NCBI GenBank assembly: GCA_008692225.1
Contig: VICG01000007.1
Span: 841,501 to 905,500, forward strand
DNA length: 64,000 nt
Source: Monilinia fructicola
Lineage: Eukaryota; Ascomycota; Leotiomycetes; Helotiales; Sclerotiniaceae
Reading direction: 5' to 3'
Part shown: positions 48,719 to 60,932 of the stretch, one piece after another
Numbering within the stretch: the first letter of the stretch is position 1
Layout: each line of letters begins with the position of its first letter
Translations under genes and position numbers: made by a program
The notes under the pieces: model-generated
Seen by the model: only the letters and a program-made list of their open reading frames with translations
What the model was told of the DNA's origin: nothing
The model's database searches: none

Positions 48719-48785
48719 CAATGCTGAATGCTCAATGAATGCTGAATGCTGAATGCTGAATGCTCAATGCTCAATGCTCAATGCA
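48719..48785. repeat. 7-bp tandem array (ATGCTGA / ATGCTCA)
   Basis: About nine units alternating between AATGCTG and AATGCTC versions, with one 4-bp slip (AATGAATGCTG). Confidence 0.85.
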
Positions 48786-49292
48786 GCATCTACTCCGTCT
48801 GCATCTCCATCCGGTACTTCGAGATCCATGTTCCTCCTCCCAATTCAATATTACCCATTTCCTATCTGGTGTTGACTGGATTCTCGTCGTCGGATCGTAT
48901 CTGCGGGGTTGGATTTTATATGCTGATTGTATGACACTATGATAGTGGCGTGAGTTCATGTGAGGTCGTACTGTACAGAACTTACCTCCCACTTTTGAAG
49001 AGTGGCAATTCTTGATGATCATTGGGTATTGGGAGAATGCGAAGAGGAGAAGAGAGGCTGGTATGCATAACATGGGGTCGGAGATACGGGCTCATACTGT
49101 ACTGTCATACAGTGTAGATTTGTGCAGATACAGTAGATAGTGGATAGAGTACAGTAGATGTGCATCCTTGTCTATATGCAAAAGAAGCTTTCTTTAGTGG
49201 CTTGTGTAGGTTTGTGCTACTTACTGAATATCTATTGTTTGATAGAGCGGCGATGAGGGTGAGCAGTTCACAAGTAAAAGAAGATGAAGGGT

Positions 49293-49337
49293 TGGAGACG
49301 ATGATTGGAGACGATGATTGGAGACGATGATTGGAGA
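49293..49337. repeat. 13-bp tandem repeat (GGAGACGATGATT), three copies
   Basis: Three exact copies followed by a partial fourth (GGAGACATGA). Confidence 0.85.
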
Positions 49338-49371
49338 CATGAGAATGAAAAAAGGATGAACTGATCCATGG

Positions 49372-49458
49372 GCGTGTGTGAATGTGTGTGTGTACACAGT
49401 GTATGTGTATGTGTATGTATGTGTATGTGTGTGTATGTGTGTGTATGTGTGTGTGTGC
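49372..49458. repeat. TG/TATG microsatellite
   Basis: About 87 bp of interrupted TG and TATGTG units. Confidence 0.85.
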
Positions 49459-49665
49459 TTTTCGTATATTCGGAAATCATATTCGTGATTTGAATTAATA
49501 TCCATGGATGATTATGATGTCTCTCTTTTTGTGAATCAAAGCGACCAAAACCCGAAATGCTTCCATAAAGTTCAATCATTTGCTCTCTTTTTCTTTCCTC
49601 TGCTATGATTCCTATGATAGCATCAATCTGTTTATGATCCATTCCATGGATTATAGTTCCAGTGG

Positions 49666-49734
49666 CTGAGTGAGTGAGTGAGTGAGTGAGTGAGGGAAGG
49701 GAGTGACTGACTGACTGACTGACGGACGGACGGT
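49666..49734. repeat. Compound tetranucleotide repeat GAGT, GACT, GACG
   Basis: Runs of GAGT, then GACT, then GACG, each four or more units; a step-wise mutated microsatellite. Confidence 0.85.
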
Positions 49735-50777
49735 GGATCTGGGAAAATTATCATCGGCAACACTTAAAGAACTAAAGTACGTCAATGACGACGAAAAGGT
49801 TTCAACTAGAAGTGGATAAGGGCTCTATTTTGTTAATCCGTAATTTGGGAGTTGGATCCAGATGATGGAAAGAACCAATTATGTGGGAGATCCTTTATAT
49901 TTGCTGATGATCTTCGTCCTGGTTCGTTTCCAACTAAGATATTTAAGATATACTGGGTATAGACGAACGCTATAGACGAACGCTACTCTACTCCGTCCGG
50001 ACGCCGTACTGAATGATTCGGGGGATCGGGACTTTTTTGGTTGATTTTATATCTTCAGCTACACCAGGGGTCATGTGCATATCTCTTGCTCAAAGAAGTT
50101 GTGAAGTTATCCACGAGGGTTGAGGACGGCCTCCAAAGCACTCCGGTTGTGTGTGTACGCAGTATGAGCGAGCGTATGAAGTAGGGGATAAACTAGAAAT
50201 ATTCAAGGAAAATAGACGATTATAGATGATTATACTTAGTAGATGGTTCCAGGTTATGGATGTCGATGGCAGAAGAATCGACAATGCGGGAACGGGAACG
50301 GGTAGAAAAACAGAACTTTTCGATGCACTTCATAGACCGGTGTATAACATGTTAACATCATTCCGCCTTTGTCAAATTCATCAAGAGTATAAATAGTCTA
50401 AAGAGTCTAACAAGAATTTGACACTCTCGTAAAAAATCTTGACTTTCGAATCTCCAAGAAAGCAAACGTCTTTTCTAATTTCAAATAAGCATTAAACTTC
50501 GACGGAGCACTTAGCATATACAAGTGCAGTTACTGCACTTATTCCAAGAAACCTTCCAACGGCGTATGAGCGAATAGTCATAGCTGACGGGCTGGCGACT
50601 AAGGAAGGGATACGAGGGCCACATGTCGTAGACCAAGAAGCGACAAAGACGATGCTGTTGATGTATGATGATATTGCTAATTCAGCCTCATACACCATAA
50701 CCTGCAAGCGACCTCGGAAGCGAGATAACTTGGAAATATATAGTACTTGGCCGGAACCAAGGTAAAGGCTCGATTAT

Positions 50778-50807
50778 TGACTGTAGACTGTAGACTGTAG
50801 ACTGTAT
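50778..50807. repeat. GACTGTA tandem repeat, four copies
   Basis: Four 7-bp units in a row. Confidence 0.8.
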
Positions 50808-50911
50808 GTTAAGTGAGAGTATATTGATATACTGGGTATCTCTCTTCAATTTTGAAGGCGCCTTGTAAGGGATGCCATATTCGAGGATGGACGGGATAAG
50901 TGATATAAATA

Positions 50912-51070
50912 AAGAGTGAAGGGGAGGGAAGGGGAGGGAAGGGAGAGGGAAGGGGAGGGAAGGGAGAGGGAAGGGAGAGGGAGAGGGAGAGGGAGAGAAA
51001 GGAGAAGAGGAGCAGAAGGAAGAAGAGGAAGAGGAAGAGGAAGAGGAAGAGGAAGGAAGAGGAAGGGAAG
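50912..51070. repeat. Purine-rich tract (GGGAAGGGGA, GGAAGA)
   Basis: About 160 bp of almost pure A/G with repeating GGGAAGGGGA and GAAGAG units. Confidence 0.85.
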
Positions 51071-52407
51071 AGATGACTAAAAACTGACCAATGATAGATG
51101 AGACTGGTAAATGACCAATGATAATGATAGATGAGATGAGAAATTGACCAATAATATATAAAGTTAAGACACGTTTAAGAATTCGAATTAAACTTAAAAC
51201 AGACATTTTACTCAAAAAGGGAATATATCTTGCTGCTTTTACATGGACATTTATACATAAAATGATAAATACTATAGGACATCCATGGATACCGTGGACC
51301 TAGGTACTCTATACATACAACCTTGGAATACATACAACCTCCAGCCAGTTCCAGCTTTATATTATTCAATTACTTCTAGTTCCAAGTTCCAAGGTTATCT
51401 ATTATAGTCCTAAAGCTGGAGTATCAATTGTTTATTTACTTGGCTGTCCATGGATCGATCTATTTCCAGATTGTCTATCGACCTGCTTTATAAAAGGAAA
51501 AAAGAAATCAATCAATATAATAAAACTCTTTAACTAAACAATACAATAAATATTAAATATCAAACTAAGTTTATTTATTTAGTTCAATAAATCATTTTCC
51601 ACAGAATACCTTTTTTTTCCTTTTCCTTTTTCTTTTTTGTTGCCTTTTCCTTTTTTTACTTTTCTACTTTCCTATTGTTTTCATTCTTTGATTCTTTGAT
51701 TCTTTTCCTATCTCTCTCTCTCTATCTACCTAGTACCGACCCAGTATCTATCTATCATCATCTACTTACCTAGTCCGGACTACGGACGGAGTACTACTCC
51801 TCTTCTCCGTACCGCTCTTTCCTTCATCTCTCTCTCTCTCTCCCTCCCTCCCTCTCTCCCTCTCTCTCTTCCCATGTGTCATCCATCATATACATCCATT
51901 TAGCTCTTCGACCATATTTCTCCTCCTCCCTCCTCTTTTCCCTCCTCTTCCGCCGCCACCAACCTCTTCACATCACAAACAACAACAGGACCTCAACTTT
52001 ACATTCGTTCATATTACTTCAACAACTTATTCAAAATTTAAAAACAAAAAGGCAAAAAAAAAGAAGAAAAAATAAACAGACAGAGGGCAGGACTTTCCAA
52101 TCTCTTAGTAATTCAAAAGTAGTGAAATGGCTATCATCGTCGTCACCAGATGACAATTTGATTTGATTAATTGACTGGTTGATTGATCAATCGCATTCAT
52201 TCAATGGGATACCTTGATTGATATCTCATCTCCTAATCCCGTTCGTTTGCAATCCCACATTCCATCTTCCCCCCCTCCCCAAAGAAACATTCCGTTAACA
52301 GCTGTCTAGCAAACAGCTAAGACATATATCCTCATCGATACCACAGGACTTGGAATAAACCATCCAAATTCTACACGGAGATACTTCCTCCTCAAAAGTA
52401 ATTCACG

Positions 52408-53866
52408 ATGTTTCACTCGCTGCGGGATTATTATCGACTTGGAGTCGCTGCGATATTCGTCTTCGCCCTCATCGAGCATGTCAATGGACTCTCCATGGAA
52501 TATTGTTCTAGCCTGAATACAGCTTCTGGCAGCGCAAGTAGGTCCACCTACTTGGATCAATTGGGGATATACCCATACTGATCTTTTCTTCTCTATAGAC
52601 TCCTCTATATATATCAATCTGATGGTCTATGTTATGATACTTGCATCGATGATTATGCATTCGCTATTGTGCAGGGACAAGATTGCTGGTGTTCGGATTA
52701 TGTGCCTGGAACTACTACGTCGACAAGCGACTGCAATAACCCATGTCCAGGTTACCCGGACGATAGTTGTGGCGGTGACGATACATTTGGGTATATGGCA
52801 TTGACGAAATCGCCATCGGGGACAAAGGGAGCCACGTCGGCTTCTTCGACTTCGACTTCGACCTCAACTTCATCCTCATCTGCGAAGGTTAGTACTCGAA
52901 CTCATTTTCTTCCTGCCATTTCCCCTGTCTTCTTAGCTTTGCCAGTTTATACCAGCATCTTCATTGTTTGCCGCGTGCCTTTACTGGCAACTCATTTGAC
53001 ATCTTTTAAATATTAGGTAACTTCTTCGAGCTCGAGTCCTGATGCTGTGACGATTTATTCAACCGTCACTGAAGTTCCTTCCACCGATTCACCCGTATGA
53101 GCTTTCCTTTGATTTTGTGGATGTTTTGATTGTCCATATTCGAGTAGAGCGATCATGTAAAGTCCCCAAGCTAATTTCCATCCTGAATAGAAAACTACGT
53201 CAACGAGCTCCTCGGTTTGCACCTACCACCTCTTCCACGACAAAACAAACAACGGTGGCCGCCCAGATATCAACTACATCTAGCTCGACAAGTTCGACAT
53301 GGACGCCAACTCCGATCGTATCCCTCGAAACCATCACTGGACAAGTACGTACCGTTACTGTTACACCAACTGCACCACCAAGCGAATCAAATAAGTCGTC
53401 AGTTTCGAAAAGCAGTGGGGGTTTGTCAACTGGGGGTGCCGTGGGTCTGACGATTGGTCTGGTGGCTTTGGTTGCAATAATTGCTGGAATCATCTTCTTT
53501 TGCATAAGGAAAAGGAGACAGGAAAAGGCCGAAGCTTATAATGCTGTTAATAGCCGAAGGGAAAGCCTAGCTGGAGTAGGGGGGCCCATTCCATCGAGAA
53601 CCATGAGCGAAAATTCACGATACGTTCTCGGCACTGACGGAAGACGTGTTGTGGAAACATGGGAACCTGAAATACATACACCTGGATCGAGGAAGAGTCA
53701 ATTGATGCCTGTGGATCCAAGATTAGACCCCTTCGCTTCCGTCTATCAACGTGGAGATAACAAGAGTCGAGAGAGCATCAATACTATACGGGATGATCAC
53801 GACTATTCTAGGCGTGTCCATCAACAAGGACCAATACTCCGAGCTGTCAACCCTGATCCTGATTAA
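52408..53866 (+). CDS. WSC-domain single-pass membrane protein (wall-stress-sensor-like)
   Basis: Four exons (52408-52537, 52599-52887, 53017-53094, 53191-53866) give 389 aa after corrections. A signal peptide (GVAAIFVFALIEHVNGLS) precedes a WSC domain: MEYCSSLNTASGSA, GLCYDTCIDDYAFAIV, QDCWCSDYVPG, CNNPCPGYPDDSCGGDDTFG. Then come a Ser/Thr-rich stalk, the membrane segment AVGLTIGLVALVAIIAGIIF (partly shown), a basic CIRKRRQEK stop-transfer and a cytoplasmic tail of about 130 residues. This is the layout of yeast Wsc sensors, which feed Rho1/Pkc1 signalling. Two lesions: at the TA tract 52606-52614 one extra TA unit shifts ANSSIYQSDGLC out of frame (an alternative donor, GTCCAC at 52542, would also keep the frame but gives a poorer WSC sequence); and at TTT 53216-53218 one T fewer joins STSSSVAPTTSSTT. 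The gene stands alone in a 13-kb gene-poor region. Confidence 0.9.
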
Positions 53867-56800
53867 CATCGATTTTCGTACTTGCCTTTTTTTTTCTCGC
53901 CACACACGATATCACGACCCTTCTCTTTCCCCATAAGAACATACAGGATTTGCACGTTTTCACCGCAATTTAGGTGAGCGTTGGAGTTTTCAGCGGAACA
54001 TCTCGGATAATACCCCTCCCAAAGAAACCGGAGGTTAATTGAAAGATCGGGGGCTCATATTGCAAAACTCTTGCACCAAAATACCATGCTCAGAATTTAC
54101 TAATTCGACAGTGGCCATCTTCATATGGCTACTATCAGCCATTGGTGCCGGTAGTTTCCACAATCCTTTATTTTTCTTCACTTTTCAAACTGTATTCATA
54201 GATTTCATACGCATACGCGACAGCCTCGATTTGATTTGGATGAGATACTCAAAAGGAGATATCTGATATTCTTTGGACTCGTCACTGATATGCACTTATG
54301 TGACAGGTGGGGGATGAAGGGTAAAGGGGTTAAAAATCGAATGGTGGATTGTACATACATTGAGGTTGAAAACGATTTCATCTCAGAAATACTTCTGGCT
54401 TGTCAGTTGGTTGCTGGGATTGGTGTAGATGGATAGGAATATGGTTCCGGGGACATTCAGCGAACATGGACATACAATATTAAATATTAAGAATTAACTC
54501 ACTGTGAACTGAGCTATCCTGACATGAATGCTTTTCGTCAATCAATTCACCTGTATGTTTTTGATTAGTTGGTGTATGAGCTCTCATCTCAAGTGGGGTA
54601 TCTTCGATACATGTGAGCCGTGGTATTCTCACCTCAGTATGTCTAATCTGCAAAAACCCAATATCGCGACTGCTTTCATTTATCTGTCATCTTTCACCCG
54701 AAATTTCTGTTGGAAATCAGCGGTTGATCAGCTCCACACAATTTCGCATGAATGAATTATCATTCCTTTGCTATCTGTCTTAAACTAATCGAGGATCGAG
54801 AGGTAATTACACTGGTTCAAGATATCACCCCTTCGTCGACCTGACAAACTTTCCACCCTATTAGCTTGTGTGATTCTCTTCTCCTCGGTAGTTTCACGTC
54901 CGATCCACCATTCAGAAATCGGATCTTGTAGAAACACCGGTGTCGACGATCCCTTTGTTCGGCTTGTCGCGTTACGCGGGTATGGTTCGTGAGCAAGTCG
55001 CCACTTAATCGTTGGGGATGGGTGGGCTTGGATATTGTCGGAGGAGGACGCATCCTCGCAGAAATCAGTGGGTGCTTCCCTATGGATGCAGCAGTCATCT
55101 TGGGTACGTCGCTGCACGAACCGATTTGTCGGATTCAACGCGTGTCAGCGGTGATGTTGTGGTGTTGCCAGCTGAACTCAATTTTCTCTCCGGAGTCCTC
55201 TGCTGCTACTGTAGGGACGCAGGCTGGTCGGATCACCATTCGGCTGGATAGCGGTGGTATCAAGCGCTTCTTTATCCGGGTCCAGAAGCATGCGGCTCAC
55301 AAGGTTACCCCGTCAGGTGGCCTTGGGAGGAGTTGGGCGGCGCCGCGTGCCCAAGCGACACACATATACCGCGATCGAGCTCCTCGACAGACTTGTCCCG
55401 GGACGGCTTGCCATCCCGTAGCTTGGGGTGCACACAACGTGCCAGAAACGGCATGTGTGTTCGGTGGGGTCTTCGATCGCACGCTTCTGCGTCTGCCCAC
55501 CCCCACGACGCTGGCTTTGCACAGGCAGGCAAACCGCATCAGCATTCAAGAGATCCCCCGTGAAATTGACTCGATGCCTGTACCAAGCCCCGAGGTATGC
55601 ATGTTCAAATCAGGTTTATAATCTCAGGTTTATCTGATATGCGAGCGCATTTATTCGTTGTGTCTACTTGGAACGTCAACCTCGATAGATGTCTTCCAGC
55701 GTTCATTGCAATAGTTAGTACACAGACTATGTAATTTATGATGAAATCATTTCATTTGAAAGGTGGCAAAAGACCAAAAGTGATTCTACCAACAAGCTAC
55801 CATTTGTCCGCCGTCAACAGATTGCAGCCCTCCACGATCCGTTGTCAAGATATGTATAAATATATAGATCGAAACTCGTGCGTCAGAAGGGCCGCCCTAT
55901 CTGTCTGTGGTGGAGAAAGCAGCCGTAATTGGAGCGGGAAAGTCGATTTGCACGTTTCGGGCCGGGTAATGAGAGCTTGGATTGGGCTGGATATGCCGAG
56001 CTTCTCACGAAGGCAAAGGGGCGTAGAAGGGTCTTGTATACGGCCTAGAATGAGGCATCGGGCACGGGTGGTGGATTCACGTCGGGGGGCCAAGGTGGGA
56101 CAAAGTGGATGGATGGCAGGCGGACGGCTGGGATCGGCACAGGGGCAGAATGGATGGGGGATACGTGCCATCTCATCTGTTCCCGGATGGAGAGGTGTGT
56201 CTGTGTCTCAATCGCTTTACGCTAGTCAGGGGCTGTGTGTGATGCTTTGAATCAACAGAATCAGAGCGTGCGGCAGCTCGATGGATTGTGAAAGCTAAAG
56301 ATCGGTGGAATCAGGGTGAATTGAGTTTCTGCAACCGCGTGCACGCTTGTCGTCACCCTTTGTCTGCCGGCTATTTCCTCGGTCAGAAAGTTCTGGGATC
56401 CGCGAAATGTGTCGCTAGAGTGGCTATTGGGATGCGATGGGGGTGTTTTACAGTATAAGTCTGCTACGTACGTGCCAGTTCCCGGGGAAGATAGTGTTTG
56501 GATTCGATTTTGCTGCCGCTATCGTTGTGTACAATCCTCTACGTTCGTGTTAGCTCAGCGGTGGCGGTGGTGGTCATGGTGATGAAAAAATCATGTCCGC
56601 TTATCCCACCAACACAACCTTATCCTATCGGAAACGAGCACGATGATATTATCTTGAGTCTGGAGAGAATCAAGAAGCTTTCTCTGATTACTGTAAAGCC
56701 GATTTCCTCCATTGGGCTGTTTGCCATCAGGTGCCGTGAAGAGCTTTTGTGGAGTACCCTGCGGGCTGCGATACCCTGGGATGAACCTGCTGTGGGGGAG

Positions 56801-58941
56801 AGGGAGATCGACACAAGACTATTGATCGAACTGTAGGGGTTTAGATGATAGCAATCAAGGATTGCAACGTACGGTGACTTGTCTCTTAGTGTCGAGTCTC
56901 AGGTTGATTACTTACTGATGGACGGGCCTACCAAAGAACTAGCCAGCTGTATCTTCGTCGCGAACTAGCACTTGAAGAAAGCCGCACCTGGTCTTTTGAG
57001 AAGGTTGAAATCGTGGCGCTTGGTGATATCTCGACGTCTGGTATCCGAGGTGCTACTATCGGTGCTTGATATTGCGGTACGTTCACGAGATGAGGCACGT
57101 GTAAGATCCGAGGCCGCAGGGTGATGACGAGGGAAGTTGTGCCCAGGCAGTATTGTTGGATTCATCGCTGTTACATGTGAAGATGCGAAGGAGGAGAGAT
57201 GTTTGAAAATGACATGAAGATCCATCGGCAATACATTGTGCCGCATCGCAAGAGAAATGAACGCCTCTCTTCTCAAAAGTTTTCAATGCGAATACTGGTC
57301 CGTCAAGGAGGTATACGTTGATCAGTCCTGTCCCTGGATCCCATGCTGGTGTCTAAAACTCCAAGTCTGTTGATTGATGCACACTTTCATAAATCAGGTG
57401 GGGAGAAGAAGCCTTGCGGAAAAATACTTATTTCGCTGTTTTTGCGTTGGAGCGAATCTGAAACGACATATGACCTGAACGTTTCTGCTGTTGAACCACT
57501 AACCTGGATAAAGGCATGTTGTCGTAACCGTAACTGTTTTGAGCTGAGATGTACTCTCTGGCATGAACAAGACTAGGGTGAACGTTGGGTGTATGGGATG
57601 AAGTAATTTTGTCACATTGCTATCGTTGCCGTATTCTTCATTATCAACGACTCAACCGACGAAGTGTAAGAGAAAAGGCCTTGTTGCGAATGAGAGTTCT
57701 CGTCATTCTCGTCAAGCTGTTGATCGGTATCAGCTCACGTCCAGTTTAAAATTTAAGGACTGTCTGCTTGGCTATGCCAAATATGTGAAAGACTGAGGAA
57801 GGCTCGAGGTCCTGGTTGAGATTCGAGGGAAGCTATACAGTCTCAAACACACGTTGCGCCTATTTCACCTTGTCTATGGTGTTCATTGGTCTCTCCATAC
57901 GTGAATCACGTCTGCGTTACAGTATAGATTGAAGCGAAGCATCTGCTAACTATTGGATAGCTATATGTTGGAACAAGTACCATGGCGGAGGTGCTGAACA
58001 TTTCTATTTGTACCGGAACTTTTCTCAACAGATCCCAAAACCTCGCGCCCCGTTTCAGTATATGTGTCCGGGTCATTTCCTGGCCATCGTGTACAAGTTC
58101 CATCGCCGTTTTCTTTTCTCTGAGACCGTTTGCATCTATATCTCTACTCCATTTCCGATATCACATATTCCTGTAGGGAATTCGATCTATTCTCATTCGA
58201 GTTTGTTCCCTTCTCTTGAAAGGGGGTTCCGCCGGTGGAAGATGTGCTCACAAGTAAAGTGTCCATCCCAGCGCCCGCGTTCAAGGGTTGTGTAATGACC
58301 CATCCATCCCCAAAACGATCTCCCCTTTTGCCTCTCCTGTCTCCCATCATCGAAAGTCATTGAACGAAGTTTCCCTCCAGGTCATATCACCGTCATGAAA
58401 GCGTTTTTCCGATGCGTAACATGGAAGACAGGGTGAACATCGCATTGCCGATACTTTCGACAATCTATAAACGCCCTGACGTGTATACTGTTTTTGATAT
58501 CTCAGCCCATCAAGGACATATAACGCACTTGCTTTCTTTGTTAACGATTTCCCGCTTCGCGTGGGCGTTCAGAAATCGATAAATGATTCGACGATAAGTC
58601 TGCTCTTTTTGGAAGGATTTTGAGCCCTTCACATTTAAGCACAATCTGTACTCAGCAAGCAGCTACCACAATCTCAGAGTCATCTCCTAAGCCAGTACCG
58701 CAATTGCCCTACAAAGTAAGAAAAGACTAGTGGTGATGTTGTGATCTTGATATGAAGGAGCAGATGATAGATAATTTAGGTCAACTCTTCTAATGGGTTC
58801 AGATCGAAAAGGTAGCAGAGTGTGTTGATTTATAATGTATGGAGTTCAAATGAAGAATGGGTATTGAGAAATGTGCAGCTTAATATTCATTAATTTATTT
58901 TTTCGTTCACTCATTCATACTGATAAACATCTTTATTCCCT
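53867..58941. other. 5-kb gene-poor region
   Basis: No gene with recognisable content. The longest frames (54989-55621, 55738-56250, 56498-56836) overlap others on both strands, show no family motif, and lie in locally GC-rich DNA where chance frames are long. No rRNA, tRNA or transposon was recognised. Confidence 0.5.
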
Positions 58942-60117
58942 TCATTTATAAGTCCTATCCTGAAACCCAGCGATGACCTCCACCGTCCTCGTCCCGTCCT
59001 CCGCATCCTTATACAGCTTCTTCGCCACATCCGGATTCAACTGCAACCTCTGCTTCGCCCTAACCCACTCCTCCATCGTGACCTCCTTCTCGAATCTCGG
59101 CTTCACGCCCGCTTCCTTCAAGACTGGAGAATCCAGGATCGGCTTCAGAACCGTATCGTTGTGTGGACGCGCGAAGTACAAGAGTCCCGTGCGCTCATAC
59201 TCCCACTGATCTTTCGGGGGCGCCACGACTCGATGAATGGAGGACTTGAGCCAGCCGCCCGTGAGGTGCGAGATGGTGTCGGCGAGATTCACGGTGATGG
59301 TTCCGGGCTGCGCGGCCACGTACGTCCAGGTCCCGTCTTCGCCCAGGATCTGGAGTCCGGCGACGGGTTGCCGGAAGAGGAGGGTGACGGTGCCGAGATC
59401 GGTGTGGCCGGTCGTTTGGCCGTAGCCGCTCGCCTCGTGCTCTTCGGGGGTCCGGGTATGATAGATCATGTAGCGGAAGTGGTCTTCGCTCTTCTTCTCA
59501 TAGGTGTGCTGCTTGACGAGATACTCTTCGTCTGGGAGCTGGAGGATGATGGCGAAGAGACGGAGCAAGGGTAGAACGACGTTGGAATGCAGAGCTTTGG
59601 AGAAGACTTCAATCTCGGGGAGGTGGGCTTGGAGTAAGGGGGGTTGCGCGTATTTGCCCTCGAAGTCTTTGGTGAATTTGGGGATGTTGTAGATCTCAAT
59701 GTTATCCTTTACGCCTCCGGTGTTCCGATGTCCGTTTCGTCGCCAGCCATTATAGTCGGCGTTTGCGTAGTCGACTTCATACTTGGCCTTTTCTTCCACG
59801 GGGAGGGTGAAGAAGTTCTTGGCGAGGGTAAATTGACGATCTACTTGATCTTGGGAGAGTCCAAAGTTCTTTACATAGAAGAAGCCGACGTGATGGACGG
59901 CGTGTTCAAGTTGCTTCGCGAGACGTTCCTTTCCTCCTTCATTGTTGAAGTCGGAGAGGTCTAATGTCACGAGTTCAGCCCAGGGCAGATCTGCCTTTGT
60001 CTCTGGTGGGTGTGTATAAGTTGGGAGATTCTCAAAATCATATTGCTTTAGATCTTGAGCAGGTTGAGCAGCCTCCGAGGTTGATGTCACGACCGTTTCG
60101 GTTGTGGTGGTAGACAT
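58942..60117 (-). CDS. 2-oxoglutarate/Fe(II)-dependent oxygenase, isopenicillin-N-synthase-like family
   Basis: Single-exon enzyme of 391 aa. The N-terminal DIOX_N block reads LVTLDLSDFNNEGGKERLAK and HHVGFFYVKNFGL; the catalytic jelly-roll follows. The iron ligands are visible as His238-x-Asp240 (TGHTDLGTVTLLF) and His295 (KSSIHRVVAPP). The 2-oxoglutarate-binding Arg is Arg309 in YERTGLLYFARP. These enzymes hydroxylate, desaturate or cyclise small molecules; the substrate cannot be predicted. The size is normal and the frame intact. It is divergent from an MFS permease with about 0.8 kb between start codons, so co-regulation and a linked substrate are possible (inference). Confidence 0.92.
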   Translation of the reverse strand: MSTTTTETVVTSTSEAAQPAQDLKQYDFENLPTYTHPPETKADLPWAELVTLDLSDFNNEGGKERLAKQLEHAVHHVGFFYVKNFGLSQDQVDRQFTLAKNFFTLPVEEKAKYEVDYANADYNGWRRNGHRNTGGVKDNIEIYNIPKFTKDFEGKYAQPPLLQAHLPEIEVFSKALHSNVVLPLLRLFAIILQLPDEEYLVKQHTYEKKSEDHFRYMIYHTRTPEEHEASGYGQTTGHTDLGTVTLLFRQPVAGLQILGEDGTWTYVAAQPGTITVNLADTISHLTGGWLKSSIHRVVAPPKDQWEYERTGLLYFARPHNDTVLKPILDSPVLKEAGVKPRFEKEVTMEEWVRAKQRLQLNPDVAKKLYKDAEDGTRTVEVIAGFQDRTYK

Positions 60118-60932
60118 GATGTGTGGATGAGATCAATCGATGGCGGTGCTCTTCATCAACTCCTTGAAATGATAATCGACTTTTAATTGACTTATTAAGT
60201 ATCACCTATGCCTTTATCTCCGGCATCTCGGAACATATGTAGCTGTATTGCCCGTTTTGGAGTTCTTGGATATCTACAAGATTTCGTCATATGCTCCCCG
60301 CATGGCACCATCACCAAATCGAGCGTTTAACACTTATGAAACGACGATCGCCCACATTAGCTGCAGCAGCTATCAGAGTGACCTGCAGCTTTATCGATGG
60401 TGCTTATCAATCCCATCTCATTAGTAACATCGAGTGGTGTGTTGGTCCTTGAGATTCGGCCATGAATATAAAGCTGCGGGTAAGTGTGGAGCTTTGCTGA
60501 CTGAGGAATTGTCGATGTAAAAAACGAAAATAAGTCTCATTGTCACGTCAATAGTACTTAGATACTGGAAATATCTTGAGGGTGGGATAGATGCTCACTC
60601 TTGAGGCGCAGGAACGTTACGACGCTGCAGTATGTGTTCTTGTAACTTTTACGTTCACATCTTATATTGCCCTGGCACAAGATAAGAATGAACCTTCCAA
60701 TTGGAGGAAGTATGAAAGATACATAAGAGACAAATGAAGTCCTTTCATATCGTCATTCTCTGTGAAATTCCCGCCGGTCCTAGATCCACAAATCTGAATG
60801 GTACCAATGGTCTAGCGATGGCGAAGTCTTTGGCAACAATACATATCTAAAGACCAATCGAATCTCTTGACAAAATGTCCCACGGGAACTTGGAAGTTTG
60901 AGTTTCGCACCCGAGTGGAAGAGATTTTCATC
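60118..60932. promoter_or_regulatory. Shared divergent promoter of the oxygenase and the MFS permease
   Basis: About 815 bp between two divergent start codons. It contains GATA-type sites on both strands (for example GATAAG near 60680 and CTTATC near 60409), which would suit nitrogen control, but these short motifs are common by chance. Confidence 0.45.

Larger units (their letters stand above)
45465..52407. other. 7-kb gene-poor, microsatellite-rich region
   Basis: No convincing gene on either strand. Apparent frames here are short, overlapping, repeat-driven (for instance YIYIYI peptides) and lack family motifs. It holds TA/TATATG, TG, GAGT/GACT, heptamer and purine repeats, plus long C and G runs at 46985-46996 and 47247-47262. 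The last 800 bp (51600-52400) are strongly T/C-rich and probably form the promoter and leader of the WSC gene. Confidence 0.55.

Noticed and set aside
453..53866. Genome-wide programmed +1 ribosomal frameshifting
   Set aside because: The sites share no common slippery codon plus stop context and are all explained by one extra homopolymer base; many long genes nearby have no such site. Kept only as an alternative.
54989..55621. 210-codon plus-strand frame in the gap after the WSC gene
   Set aside because: Four other frames overlap it on both strands in GC-rich DNA, it has no family motif, signal peptide or plausible composition, and no supporting introns.
55738..56250. 170-codon plus-strand frame
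   Set aside because: Overlapped by a minus-strand frame of similar length; composition is unlike the other proteins here and no motif was found.
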